Source: Kineococcus mangrovi
GTDB taxonomy: Bacteria > Actinomycetota > Actinomycetes > Actinomycetales > Kineococcaceae
NCBI RefSeq assembly: GCF_041320705.1
Contig: NZ_JBGGTQ010000008.1
Location: forward strand, 1-64,000
Reading direction: 5' to 3'
Length of the DNA: 64,000 nucleotides
How positions within the stretch are numbered: the stretch's first letter is position 1; each line of letters starts with the position of its first letter. Made by a program: the position numbers and the translations under genes. Of this stretch, positions 25,910 to 34,625 are shown one piece after another. The notes beneath the pieces were generated by a model. That model was not told the origin of the DNA and ran no database searches. It worked only from the letters and a program-made list of their open reading frames with translations.

Positions 25910-27352
25910 ATGCCCCAGATCTCGCGCCGCTCGCTGCTCGCCGGCGGCGGCGGCCTGTCCGCCCTCACCCTGCTCGCCGCCTGCGGAGGCAGCAGCGGCA
26001 ACGGTGCCGGCCCCGGCGCCACCGCGTCCCTGCGGTGGTGGGACCACTTCAGCGCCCTGCAGAAGTTCCACGCCGAGTGGGCGCAGAAGGAGTCCCAGGC
26101 CCTCGGGGTCGCCATCGAGTACACCTACAACGACGTCACCCGCTCCACCGAGGCGCTGCAGCTGGCCAACCAGTCCAACCAGCTGCCGGACATCTACAGC
26201 AACGTCGTCGGCCTGCCGCTCCCGGCGCTCGTCGCGGAGGGGTGGCTGCACGAGATCACGCTGTCGGACCAGGCCAGGGCCGCGCTGCCCGAGGGTGCCT
26301 ACGCCGAAGGCATCACGACGATCGACGGCAAGCTCTACGGCCTGCCCCTGTTCAGCTACCAGCAGTACTCCGCGGCCCACTGGTTCAACGTGGACGTCGT
26401 CACCGACGCGGGCCTGGACCCCGACTCCCCGCCGGCGTCCTACGACGAGTACCGGTCCAACCTGGAGAAGATCGCGGCGAGCGGCGGCGACGCGGCCCCC
26501 ATGGTGCTGGCTCTCGGCGGGGTGGCCCGGATGCGCGAGCAGATCGACGACCTCGCCCAGGCCGCCGGGTTCCCCGGGTTCCAGGGCGCGAAGTACACGA
26601 CGGGGGAGTACGCCTACGACGACGACACCTACGTCGACGCCATCGAGTTCTGGAAGGAGCTCAACGACTCGGGGCTCATCCTCCCCGGCAGCGGCAGCCT
26701 GACCGTCGCCGACGCCCGCACCCGCTGGGCCTCCGGTGTCGCCGGGTACTTCCCCGACGGGCCGTGGTGCGCGGGCGGGGCGAAGAACGTCGTCCCGGCG
26801 TTCGTCGACACGATGGGCGTCGGCCCGATCCTCACCCCCGACGGGTCCGACCCGACGACCTACCGGGGAACCCCGGCGGCGCAGTTCTTCATCGCCGGCA
26901 ACACCGCCAACCCCGAACCGGCGAACGCCGTCATCGAGTCCATGACGACGACGGAGTACCAGAAGGGCCTGGCCGCCGGCATGGACCAGCCACCGTTCGA
27001 CCTGTCCGTGGTGCAGTCCGCCGACGTCATCGAACCGTACAAGACGTTGTGCGGCTGGTTCGCCGACACCGTGAAGCGGGCACCGGAACCCATCGTCCGG
27101 AACCCGCAGATCGCCCAGGTGCAGGCGGCGCAGAAACCCGTCAGCCCGCACCTCGGCGACATCGTCCAGGGCTACCTCGGCGGGGACGTCACGGACCTGC
27201 GGGGTGCGCTGCGCGACCTGAACGCCCGGTTCAGCGCCGACCGCGAGCAGGCCATCGCCGCCGCGACGGCCGCGGGGGCGCAGGTCTCGATGGCGGACTA
27301 CGCGTTCCCGGACTGGCAGCCGGGGCAGGACTGGGTGCGCCCCTCGTCCTGA
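25910..27352 (+). CDS. sugar ABC transporter substrate-binding lipoprotein
   Basis: This 480-residue family 1 solute-binding protein begins with a twin-arginine lipoprotein signal: ISRRSLLAGGG, a hydrophobic stretch and the lipobox LLAAC near residue 24. The mature region has typical segments such as LRWWDHFSALQKFH, PDIYSNVVGLPLPALV and GYFPDGPWCAGGAKN. The ATG follows GAGGAGAA. It is the last gene of the gntR-xylosidase-importer operon. Ligand probably an oligosaccharide such as a xyloside, by context only. Confidence 0.92.
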   Translation: MPQISRRSLLAGGGGLSALTLLAACGGSSGNGAGPGATASLRWWDHFSALQKFHAEWAQKESQALGVAIEYTYNDVTRSTEALQLANQSNQLPDIYSNVVGLPLPALVAEGWLHEITLSDQARAALPEGAYAEGITTIDGKLYGLPLFSYQQYSAAHWFNVDVVTDAGLDPDSPPASYDEYRSNLEKIAASGGDAAPMVLALGGVARMREQIDDLAQAAGFPGFQGAKYTTGEYAYDDDTYVDAIEFWKELNDSGLILPGSGSLTVADARTRWASGVAGYFPDGPWCAGGAKNVVPAFVDTMGVGPILTPDGSDPTTYRGTPAAQFFIAGNTANPEPANAVIESMTTTEYQKGLAAGMDQPPFDLSVVQSADVIEPYKTLCGWFADTVKRAPEPIVRNPQIAQVQAAQKPVSPHLGDIVQGYLGGDVTDLRGALRDLNARFSADREQAIAAATAAGAQVSMADYAFPDWQPGQDWVRPSS

Positions 27353-27447
27353 CCCGCGGTCGCCGACCCCCGGGGTGCGGGCTCAGCGGGACGGCGCACA
27401 CTCGAAGACGTCCGGGACGACCACGACGAGAACGAGGGAGAACCACC

Positions 27448-27594
27448 GTGCCCGACTTCGGCGACATCACCGAGAAGGCCAGCGACGCCGCCATCGAGAA
27501 GGCCGGCGACGCAGCGGACGCCAAGACCGGCGGCCAGCACGAGGAGCAGGTCGACAAGGCCCAGCAGGCGGCCGACGACAAGATCGGCCGGTGA
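27448..27594 (+). CDS. MT0933-type antitoxin-family small protein
   Basis: This 48-residue hydrophilic helical protein contains the recognisable end of the MT0933/Rv0909 antitoxin family, KAGDAADAKTGG followed by a QVDKAQ segment. In Mycobacterium tuberculosis the family member Rv0909 is paired with the toxin Rv0910. Here the neighbouring genes do not resemble that toxin (a SRPBCC-fold protein), so this is an orphan or serves another purpose; such orphans are common in actinobacteria. The GTG start has GAGGGAG 7 nt upstream. A perfect 10-bp hairpin follows the stop at 27599-27622, so it is probably its own transcript. Confidence 0.7.
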   Translation: MPDFGDITEKASDAAIEKAGDAADAKTGGQHEEQVDKAQQAADDKIGR

Positions 27595-27598
27595 GGTC

Positions 27599-27622
27599 GC
27601 ACCACCTCGGTTGAGGTGGTGC
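27599..27622 (+). terminator. hairpin terminator after the small antitoxin-family gene
   Basis: GCACCACCTC (27599-27608) and GAGGTGGTGC (27613-27622) form a perfect 10-bp stem with a GGTT loop, starting 5 bases after the stop codon at 27594. No T-run follows, as is usual for terminators in this base composition. Confidence 0.7.
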
Positions 27623-27721
27623 CTCGTCCACGGGCCCGGGAACACCCCGGGCCTGTGGACAACTCCCCGGACTCCCGCGCCCGGCCGCCTACGGTGGGGC
27701 TCCGCCGATCGAGGGGGCCCC

Positions 27722-28651
27722 GTGGGAGGACAGCGCACCGTGCGCGAGGTGGACCGGAGTTTCGCGCAGTGGCTGGCCGGTCGGGCCCCCCACCTGGGGA
27801 CCGACGAGCTCGCCGCGCACCTGCGCACCTGGCGCGACTCCCGCCGCGACCTGCTGCGCGCCCGCGGGGAGGACCGCACCGACCGGGTCCTGACCGCTCT
27901 CGACACCGGCGACGTCGGCACGCTCGTGCGGTGCGCGCACCTGCGGGCCGAGCTCGACGGGCTGGACCGCCGGGCCGAAGCGGCCGCGCTCGCCGCGGTG
28001 TGGGTCCGGTACGTCGTCTTCCTCCGCGAGCTGGGGGCCTGGACCGGTGACGAGCACGGCGTGGCCGCGCTGTGGGCGGTGGCCGCGACGGAGCGCCGGG
28101 ACGGCCTGCTGGGCCGGGGCACCCACACCGTCCGGTCGGGCCTGCCGGTGGAGCTCGGACCCCTGCGGCGCACCCGCGTCGTCCAGGACGCCGAGGACGT
28201 CCTGCGCGGCCGGACCGCGGGGGCACCGTGGTTGCGGGCGCGGCTGATCGCGCTGGACTACCTGCGCCCCGACGGCCGTCGCGGTCCCCAGTGGCCCGCG
28301 TGGGACAGCGCCCGCGCCGAGGACGCCGCGTTCGCCCGGCGGCGCCTCGTGGTCGCCGAGCTCGTCCACCTGCTGCGCCACGACCGGGCCGCCGCCCTCG
28401 CCCTGGCCCTCGCGACGTCCGAGGTGCCCGCGGAGGTCGCCGCCGGTGGTCGCCGGCTGCGCGAACTCGTCGCCACGGGGCACGCGACGGAGCTCCTCGC
28501 CACCGGTGTCGTCCCGGGCCGCAGCCCGTGGCGGGTGCCCCGCGGTCTGCAGCTGTCCGTGCACGTCGCCCTCACGCGGCTGGCCGACGAGGGGGCCCTG
28601 GACCTCGACCGGCACGAGAGCGGGTCCGGGGCGGCCGCCCGGGCGGGCTGA
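27722..28651 (+). CDS. hypothetical protein, Arg/Ala-rich helical
   Basis: I do not recognise this 309-residue protein. It is largely helical, rich in Arg, Ala, Leu and Asp, with no signal peptide or membrane segment. A region near residues 95-110 (VWVRYVVFLRELGAWTGD) is the most hydrophobic part. The GTG start at 27722 was chosen because GAGGGGG lies about 6 nt upstream; a second in-frame GTG is at 27740. It is followed 75 bp later by another unrecognised gene on the same strand. Base composition is like the rest of the chromosome, supporting a real gene, but function is unknown. Confidence 0.65.
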   Translation: MGGQRTVREVDRSFAQWLAGRAPHLGTDELAAHLRTWRDSRRDLLRARGEDRTDRVLTALDTGDVGTLVRCAHLRAELDGLDRRAEAAALAAVWVRYVVFLRELGAWTGDEHGVAALWAVAATERRDGLLGRGTHTVRSGLPVELGPLRRTRVVQDAEDVLRGRTAGAPWLRARLIALDYLRPDGRRGPQWPAWDSARAEDAAFARRRLVVAELVHLLRHDRAAALALALATSEVPAEVAAGGRRLRELVATGHATELLATGVVPGRSPWRVPRGLQLSVHVALTRLADEGALDLDRHESGSGAAARAG

Positions 28652-28726
28652 ACGTTCGCGGGACGCTCACGTCCAGGACCCCGCCGGTGGTGGAGCCGGC
28701 CCCTCCGGGGGTGACAGGCTTGCCAG

Positions 28727-29938
28727 GTGGACGACACCCTCGAACCCGGCTCCTACGCCCTCGGCCGGCAGGCGATGGCCGACCTGCGCGGACCCTTCAC
28801 CACCTGGCTCGACGAGAACGTGCACGTCGACGAGGAGGTCGGGCCCGAGGCGGTCGTGGAGGCGCTCACCGTCGGCGCCGGGGGCCTGCTGACGCTGCGG
28901 CCCGGGGCACGGCTGACGCGCCTGACCCCCGAGGACGTCGACGTGCTCCTCACCCGCGTCCTGCCGGTGATGGTCGAGGACGTCGGCGCCGACGACCCCG
29001 CCGAGATGGTCGAGGACCTGCAGGCGATCTGGTGGCAGCTGCTGACGTTCCTGGGCCAGACGGGCCGCTGGCAGGGGACCCCCGGTGACCTGGAGACGGA
29101 CCTGGCGCTCGTGGCCGGTGAGCCGCCGGAGCTGGCCGAGGTGCTCGCCGCCGCCGCCGCGGACGTCGACGAGGGCGAGGAGGACGAGACGGTCCTCGCC
29201 TCCTTCCCCGTGCGGGCCGCGCAGGCCGTGCTCGCCCACGTCGGCGACGGCCTGGAGGTGCCCGACGACGCCGAGCTCGCCGGTGACGACGTCACCGCGG
29301 TCCTGGCCGCCTTCGAGCACCCCATCCCCGTCACCGCCGACACCGAGGGGGAACCGCAGGAGCTCCAGGACGTGCCGTGGCTGCGCCAGGTCGTCCTCCT
29401 CATGCTCGACCTGGACCTGCTCGACGGTGCGGACGAGACGCTGCTCGTCCCGGGCGCCGAGGCCGACGGCTGGCTCGAGCCCGCCCCGGAGCAGCGCGAG
29501 CTGCGCCGTCAGCTCGTCGGGCGCTTCGTCCTGGAGGACCCGGCGACCCTGGAGGAGGGTTTCTCCGTCGCCGAGGCCGTCCTGCCCACCGTCCTGGCCT
29601 CCGCGATGACGGGCGAGCCCTTCGACGACGTCACCCTCGACGCCCTGGTCGAGGACGGCGCCGTCCTCGGCCCGGCCGCCGGGGTGGCCGTGGAGGAGCT
29701 GAAGGAGCGGCTGTCCGACCTCGGGGTGCTCGGGGTCCTGTCCGAGCGGGCGCCGTGGACGATCGCGCGCGGGTTCTGGCCCGCGATCGCCGCCGCGGTG
29801 GGGGACGAGGAGGAGGACGACCTGCTCGGCGGCCTCTTCGGCGACGGCGACCCGCACTGGCTCGAGGGCGTCATGGGTCAGCTCGGGCTCGGCGACGACC
29901 AGGTGCAGCAGATCCGCGGGCTGCTCGGCGGTCGCTGA
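28727..29938 (+). CDS. hypothetical acidic protein
   Basis: This 403-residue protein is strongly acidic, with clusters such as DEGEEDET and GDEEEDD, and appears mostly helical without membrane segments. I recognise no family. The GTG start lacks a Shine-Dalgarno sequence but has a -10-like CAGGCT exactly 6 nt upstream (28715-28720), so it may be read from a leaderless mRNA. It ends 26 bp from the convergent SpoIIE phosphatase gene. The C-terminus ends in a Gly/Leu/Gln-rich helix. A large acidic cytosolic protein of unknown role. Confidence 0.65.
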   Translation: MDDTLEPGSYALGRQAMADLRGPFTTWLDENVHVDEEVGPEAVVEALTVGAGGLLTLRPGARLTRLTPEDVDVLLTRVLPVMVEDVGADDPAEMVEDLQAIWWQLLTFLGQTGRWQGTPGDLETDLALVAGEPPELAEVLAAAAADVDEGEEDETVLASFPVRAAQAVLAHVGDGLEVPDDAELAGDDVTAVLAAFEHPIPVTADTEGEPQELQDVPWLRQVVLLMLDLDLLDGADETLLVPGAEADGWLEPAPEQRELRRQLVGRFVLEDPATLEEGFSVAEAVLPTVLASAMTGEPFDDVTLDALVEDGAVLGPAAGVAVEELKERLSDLGVLGVLSERAPWTIARGFWPAIAAAVGDEEEDDLLGGLFGDGDPHWLEGVMGQLGLGDDQVQQIRGLLGGR

Positions 29939-29964
29939 GGGCGGACCGGCGGACCGGGCGCGGG

Positions 29965-32070
29965 TCAGTCGGTTTCGACGGCGAGGTCGGCCCACACCGT
30001 CTTGCCGTCCGCGGTGACGTCGACGCCCCACGCGTCGGCGACGGCATCGACGATGGCGAGGCCCCGCCCGCCGAGCGCGTCGGGCGGGGCGTCCCGTTCG
30101 CGGGGGGACCGGGTCGAGGAGTCCCCGACCGCGATCCTCAGCCGCCGCTCCGCCCCGTCGAAGCGCAGGGTGAGCCCGGCGTCGCCGGCGGTGTGCACGA
30201 GCGCGTTCGTCACGAGCTCGGACAGGACGAGCTCGGCCTCGTCGAGCAGCTCGTCCGCCGACCACGCCGTGAGGCGCTCGCGCAGGAACCCGCGGGCCGA
30301 GGCGACCGCGCGGATGTCGGCCGGCAACCGCAGCGCGGCGTCGAGCCGGCCCGCGTCCGCGCCCGCGAACGTCGCCACGAGGAGGGCGGCGTCGTCGGTG
30401 AGCCGGTGCGGGATCGCCGCCAGGACGGTCGTCGCCAGCTCCTCGGCGGTCGGGGCCGGCGACCGGCCCACCACTGCGCGCAGGGTGTCGTGCAGCGCCC
30501 GTTCGCCCCGTTCGGACCCCTCGCCGAGCACCTCCACGACCCCGTCGGTGTGCAGCACCAGGGCGCTGCGGCCCAGCAGCCGGTACCGCGTCGAGGGGTA
30601 GACGGCGCCGTGGTCGACACCCAGCGGCGGCCCGGGGTCGACGGCCAGCTCGCGGAAGCCGGAGTCGTCCACGACCAGCGGTGGGTGGTGGCCCGCCGAG
30701 GCCACCGTGAGGATGCCGGTCGAGGTGTCCAGCCGGACGAGGCAGCACGTCGCGAACCGGCCCGCGTCGAGGTCGACGAGGAGCCGGTTCGTGCGCTCCA
30801 GGGCCGCGGAGGGGTCGTGGCCCTCGCTGACGTAGGCGCGGACGGCGGTCCGCAGCTGCCCCATGAGCCCGGCGGCGCGCGTGCTGTGCCCCTGGACGTC
30901 GCCGACGATGAGCGCCACGTCCGCCCCGTCCGCCCCGTCCCCGACGGCGTCGTACCAGTCGCCCCCGATCTCCGCCCCGGCCAGCGCCGGGGCGTACCGC
31001 GTCGCGACGTCGAGACCCGCGCGGTGCGGCAGCCGCTGCGGCAGCAGCCCGCGCTGCAGGTCGCGGGCGAGCCGGCCCAGCGCCTCGTGCGAGCGGGACA
31101 GCTCGGCGCGCGAGGACCGCTCGGCGTCCAGCAGCTGCGCCCGCTCCAGGGCCACGGCGAGCTGCGCGGCGACGGCTGCGAACAGGTCGAGGTCGGTGTG
31201 CCCCCACGGGGAGCGCTCGCCCCAGTTCACGGTCAGCGTGCCCAGGACGAGGTCGTCCCGGCCGGTCAGCGGGACCACGAGCGCGACACCGACGCGGCCG
31301 GGGTCCATCCCGTCCAGGCCCCGGTACCGGTCGACGTCCGTCCCCGTCAGGACCACCGGCCGGCCCGTGCGCACCGCCTCGCCCATCGGGGTGTCCGCGG
31401 TGCGGTGGACGCGGCGCAGGCGGGAGCCGACCGGCTCGGGCAGCGGGGGGTGCGCCTCGCCGACGAGCTCGTCGCCGTCGAGGACGTGCAGGGAGGACGA
31501 CGCGCAGTCGAGGACCTCGACGACCGCGGTGGGGATGCGGGCGGTGATCTCCGCGGTCGTCGCGCTCGTCTGCAGCAGTTCGGTGACGCTCTCCAGCAGG
31601 GCGCCCCTGGTGGCCGCCGCGGCCGCCGACCGCTCCGCGACCGTCAGGTGGGCCACCTGCACGGCGAGTGCGAGGCCGAGGGCCAGGACGCCGGCCGCTT
31701 CCTCCTCCTGCGCGCAGAAGGCGTGGTCGCGGGTCAGGGCGAGAGCGCCCAGCGCGCCGCCGCCCATCGGCACGACGAGCGCGTGCGGGGCCGGTGCCGC
31801 GAGCCCGGGCAGGTCCACGTCGCGCTCGACGAGGAGGTCCCCGCCGCGACCGGTGGCCCACGCGGGCGGGTCGACGTCGAGGAACCCCTCCCCGTCGACG
31901 AGGTAGAGGCTGCCGGACGCCGCCGGGCCCCTGCTCGCCCACAGGACGCTGTGGTCGGCGTCGACCGCCACCCGGGCGGCGCGCCCGGCCGACCGCAGCA
32001 CGGCGGGCAGGTCACCCGCGGCGTCGGGGCGCGAGACGGCCCGGAGGTGGTGGTGCAGGCCGGCGAGCAC
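29965..32070 (-). CDS. GAF-SpoIIE PP2C phosphatase fused to anti-sigma ATPase domain
   Basis: This 701-residue multidomain regulator has two GAF-like sensor regions in the N-terminal half, a SpoIIE/RsbU-type PP2C phosphatase core (EIGGDWYDAVGD, IVGDVQGHS, VLHTDGVVE, LTDDAALL) and a C-terminal HATPase_c domain of the RsbW type (N-box ELVTNALVHT, G2 box GGRGLAIVD). Such fusions both dephosphorylate anti-anti-sigma factors and phosphorylate or bind partners in stress-response partner switching. The GTG start has no SD; TACGGT lies 6 nt upstream (32077-32082, reverse strand), suggesting a leaderless mRNA. No STAS or sigma factor gene is adjacent. Confidence 0.88.
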   Translation of the reverse strand: MLAGLHHHLRAVSRPDAAGDLPAVLRSAGRAARVAVDADHSVLWASRGPAASGSLYLVDGEGFLDVDPPAWATGRGGDLLVERDVDLPGLAAPAPHALVVPMGGGALGALALTRDHAFCAQEEEAAGVLALGLALAVQVAHLTVAERSAAAAATRGALLESVTELLQTSATTAEITARIPTAVVEVLDCASSSLHVLDGDELVGEAHPPLPEPVGSRLRRVHRTADTPMGEAVRTGRPVVLTGTDVDRYRGLDGMDPGRVGVALVVPLTGRDDLVLGTLTVNWGERSPWGHTDLDLFAAVAAQLAVALERAQLLDAERSSRAELSRSHEALGRLARDLQRGLLPQRLPHRAGLDVATRYAPALAGAEIGGDWYDAVGDGADGADVALIVGDVQGHSTRAAGLMGQLRTAVRAYVSEGHDPSAALERTNRLLVDLDAGRFATCCLVRLDTSTGILTVASAGHHPPLVVDDSGFRELAVDPGPPLGVDHGAVYPSTRYRLLGRSALVLHTDGVVEVLGEGSERGERALHDTLRAVVGRSPAPTAEELATTVLAAIPHRLTDDAALLVATFAGADAGRLDAALRLPADIRAVASARGFLRERLTAWSADELLDEAELVLSELVTNALVHTAGDAGLTLRFDGAERRLRIAVGDSSTRSPRERDAPPDALGGRGLAIVDAVADAWGVDVTADGKTVWADLAVETD

Positions 32071-32106
32071 CCTCGCACCGTAACCGGATCGGCGGTGCGC
32101 TTCCCG

Positions 32107-33000
32107 TCAGCCGCTGGGCCACAGCGACGAGGGCCCGCTGGAGAGCACCGCGGCCGCCAGCGCCCGGGAGGCGGGACGGTCCTGCGTCTTGGGGTTGGTC
32201 AGCAGGACGAGGTCGATCTGACCGAGCTCGGGCAGCTTGTGCTGCGCGCCGAGCGCCACGAGCTGGGGCGGGACGAGCGAGCTGGCCAGGCACGAGACGC
32301 CGATGCCCGCGGCCACCGCGGCGATGAGCCCGTTGACGCCGCGGCACACGCACGCCGACCGGTAGCCGATGCCGACCCGGTCCAGCGCCTGGTGCATCGC
32401 CGTGCCGCTGAGGGACGGGGAGGGGTACACGGCCAGCGGCACGGGCTGGGTGAGGTCGAGCCGCGTCGAGGGGTTGCCCACCCACACCAGCCGTTCGCGC
32501 TTGACGAGCTTGCCCTCGCCCGAACCGCGCGGGCGCTTGCCGATGAAGATGTCCAGGCGGTCGTTCTCCAGCCGCCGGTGCAGCGTCCCGGACTGGTCGA
32601 CGGTCAGCTCCAGGTCGACGCGCGGGTTCTCCGACCGGAAGTCGCGCAGGATCTGCGGCAGCCGGGTCAGGGCGAGGTCGTCGGACATCCCGATGCGCAA
32701 CCGGCCGACCGGGCGGGCGCCGGTGAAGTAGGCCGCGGTCTGCTCGTGCGCAGCGAGGATCGAGCGCGCGAAACCGATCATGGCCTCGCCGTCGGGCGTC
32801 AACGTCACCGAGTGGGTGTCGCGGTGGATGAGCTGCCGGCCCACGGAGTCCTCGAGCTTGCGGACGTGCTGGCTCACCGTGGACTGCCGGACGCCGAGCC
32901 GCGCGGCGGCCTGGGTGAACGAGTGCGTCTGCGCCACGGCGAGGAAGGTCCGCAACTGGACGGGTTCGAAGGTTCCCGTCGGCCCCTGTCCGGCGCTCAC
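32107..33000 (-). CDS. LysR-family transcriptional regulator
   Basis: This 297-residue regulator has an N-terminal winged helix (FEPVQLRTFLAVAQ, then ARLGVRQSTVSQHVRKLE near residues 30-47) and a LysR substrate-binding domain. GTG at 33000 is preferred because it gives the usual short N-terminus; in-frame ATG at 33024 and TTG at 33054 are alternatives. A perfect 17-bp palindrome at 33022-33038 overlaps the ATG option and looks like an operator, which also favours the later start. It is divergent from an MFS exporter gene that it probably controls. The effector is unknown. Confidence 0.87.
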   Translation of the reverse strand: MSAGQGPTGTFEPVQLRTFLAVAQTHSFTQAAARLGVRQSTVSQHVRKLEDSVGRQLIHRDTHSVTLTPDGEAMIGFARSILAAHEQTAAYFTGARPVGRLRIGMSDDLALTRLPQILRDFRSENPRVDLELTVDQSGTLHRRLENDRLDIFIGKRPRGSGEGKLVKRERLVWVGNPSTRLDLTQPVPLAVYPSPSLSGTAMHQALDRVGIGYRSACVCRGVNGLIAAVAAGIGVSCLASSLVPPQLVALGAQHKLPELGQIDLVLLTNPKTQDRPASRALAAAVLSSGPSSLWPSG

Positions 33001-33021
33001 GCCCACCGCCCCGTCGCGCCC

Positions 33022-33038
33022 CATCACGAGTCGTGATG
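33022..33038. promoter_or_regulatory. 17-bp perfect palindrome, candidate LysR operator
   Basis: CATCACGAGTCGTGATG is a perfect inverted repeat around a single central G and contains the T-N11-A core of LysR-type binding sites. It lies between the LysR gene and the divergent MFS gene. On the reverse strand a -10-like TAGGCT (33064-33069) upstream of the palindrome would place the regulator's transcript start near 33057, so binding would block it. Confidence 0.6.
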
Positions 33039-33177
33039 ACTGATAAGCCCTCAACTGCGGTGCAGCCTACCCCGCGCGTCGCCGATGATGGTCACGCAGC
33101 GTCAGTGGCCCGGGGGCACCACCCGGGGCCGCCACCCAGGTCAGCACCCGCGAGGACAGCACGAGAGGCACCCGTCC

Positions 33178-34488
33178 GTGACACCGGCAGCCGCCGAAGC
33201 CAGCACCGAGTCGACTCCCACCGGTCCCCCCAGCGGCCGCCGCAGCGCCCGGACGGGCAGCACCTTCGCCGCCCTGCGCGTCCGCAACTTCCGCATCTAC
33301 GCCACCGGTCAGGCCTTCGCGAACACCGGTGTCTGGGTGCAGAACATCGCCCTGGACTGGCTCACCCTCGAACTCACCGGCTCCCCGGCCGCCGTCGGCA
33401 TCGCGATGGCCCTGCAGTTCCTGCCCATCCTGCTGTTCGGGATGCACGGCGGGATGATCGCCGACCGCTACCCCAAGCGGAACATCCTCCTGGTCACGCA
33501 GCTGTGCAGCGCGTCGGTCGCCACGACGCTCGCGGTCCTGACCATCTCCGGGCACATCACCGTCGGCGCGATCTACGCGATGGCCCTCGTGGGTGGTTTC
33601 GTCGTCGCCCTCGACAACCCCACCCGGCAGTCGTTCGTCGGCGAGGTCGTCCCCGCGCAGTACGTGCGCAACGCGATCGCCCTCAACGCCGCGGTGTTCC
33701 AGACGACGCGCCTGGTGGGGCCGGCCGTGTCCAGCGTCCTCATCGGGACCGTCGGGTCCGGGTGGGCGTTCGCCGTCAACGCGCTGCTGTACGTCGGGCC
33801 CACCATCACCCTCGCCTCGATGCGGACCGCGGAACTGCACCGCACGACGCCGCTGCTGCGCGAGAAGGGGCAGCTGCGCTCGGCCCTGCGCTACGTCCGC
33901 GACCGCCCGCACGTCGGCTGGACCATCGCCCTCGTCGGCGTCTTCGGCACCTTCGGGCTGAACTTCCCCGTCGTCCTCACCGCCATGGCCTCCGAGACGT
34001 TCCACGCCGGTGCCGGGATGTACGGCACGTTCAACATCGTCATCGCCGTCGGTTCCATCGCCGGCGCCCTCATCGCCGGTGGCCGCAGCCACGCCCGCCT
34101 GCGGCTGATCCTCCTGCTGGGTGCGGCCTTCGGCGCGGCGCAGACCCTCGCGGCGTTCGCGCCGAACCTGGGGACGTTCACGGTGATCCTCGTCCTCATG
34201 GGCGTGACGAACCTCGCCTTCCAGGCCATCGCGAACTCCTCCGTGCAGCTGTGGGTCGACCCCGAGTTCCGCGGCCGCGTCATGGGGCTCTACGTCCTGG
34301 TGTTCATGGGTGGCACCCCGATCGGCGGCCCGATCATCGGCTGGATCACCGAGCACGTCGGCGTGCGCGCCGGGATGGCCGTGTGCGGGATCGTGCCGCT
34401 CCTCGCGGCCGTGGTGCTCGCGGGTGTGCTCGCCGCGCGACCGGCGCTGGCACGCCGGCGCCGGGGCGCGGCGGTGCTCGCGGGCTGA
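33178..34488 (+). CDS. MFS transporter (EntS-like, MFS_3)
   Basis: This 436-residue membrane protein has 10-12 helices and the MFS_3 (enterobactin exporter EntS-like) pattern: FRIYATGQAFANTGVWVQNI near residue 35, GMIADRYPKRNIL as the loop-2/3 motif, DNPTRQSFVGEVVP, and FRGRVMGLYVLVFMGGTPIG in the second half. These proteins export siderophores or drugs. GTG at 33178 has GAGAGG about 9 nt upstream; earlier starts would add a long, charged, unfolded N-terminus. It is divergent from and probably regulated by the LysR protein. Substrate unknown. Confidence 0.88.
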   Translation: MTPAAAEASTESTPTGPPSGRRSARTGSTFAALRVRNFRIYATGQAFANTGVWVQNIALDWLTLELTGSPAAVGIAMALQFLPILLFGMHGGMIADRYPKRNILLVTQLCSASVATTLAVLTISGHITVGAIYAMALVGGFVVALDNPTRQSFVGEVVPAQYVRNAIALNAAVFQTTRLVGPAVSSVLIGTVGSGWAFAVNALLYVGPTITLASMRTAELHRTTPLLREKGQLRSALRYVRDRPHVGWTIALVGVFGTFGLNFPVVLTAMASETFHAGAGMYGTFNIVIAVGSIAGALIAGGRSHARLRLILLLGAAFGAAQTLAAFAPNLGTFTVILVLMGVTNLAFQAIANSSVQLWVDPEFRGRVMGLYVLVFMGGTPIGGPIIGWITEHVGVRAGMAVCGIVPLLAAVVLAGVLAARPALARRRRGAAVLAG

Positions 34489-34625
34489 CCCGCCCGGCCC
34501 CGCGGCCAGGAGTTTTCCGGGTGCGACCGGGTGTCGACGCTGCGTCGCCGCCGGAATCGTCCTGTGGACGACGAGCGTCACCGGCACCGTCTCGCCGGTA
34601 GTTTCCCGCCCACCGGGAGGTGGGT

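Noticed and set aside
29377-33036. A 1219-codon forward frame opposite the SpoIIE and LysR genes
   Set aside because: It has no family motifs and spans several clearly recognised genes on the other strand and an intergenic region; composition is that of a shadow frame.
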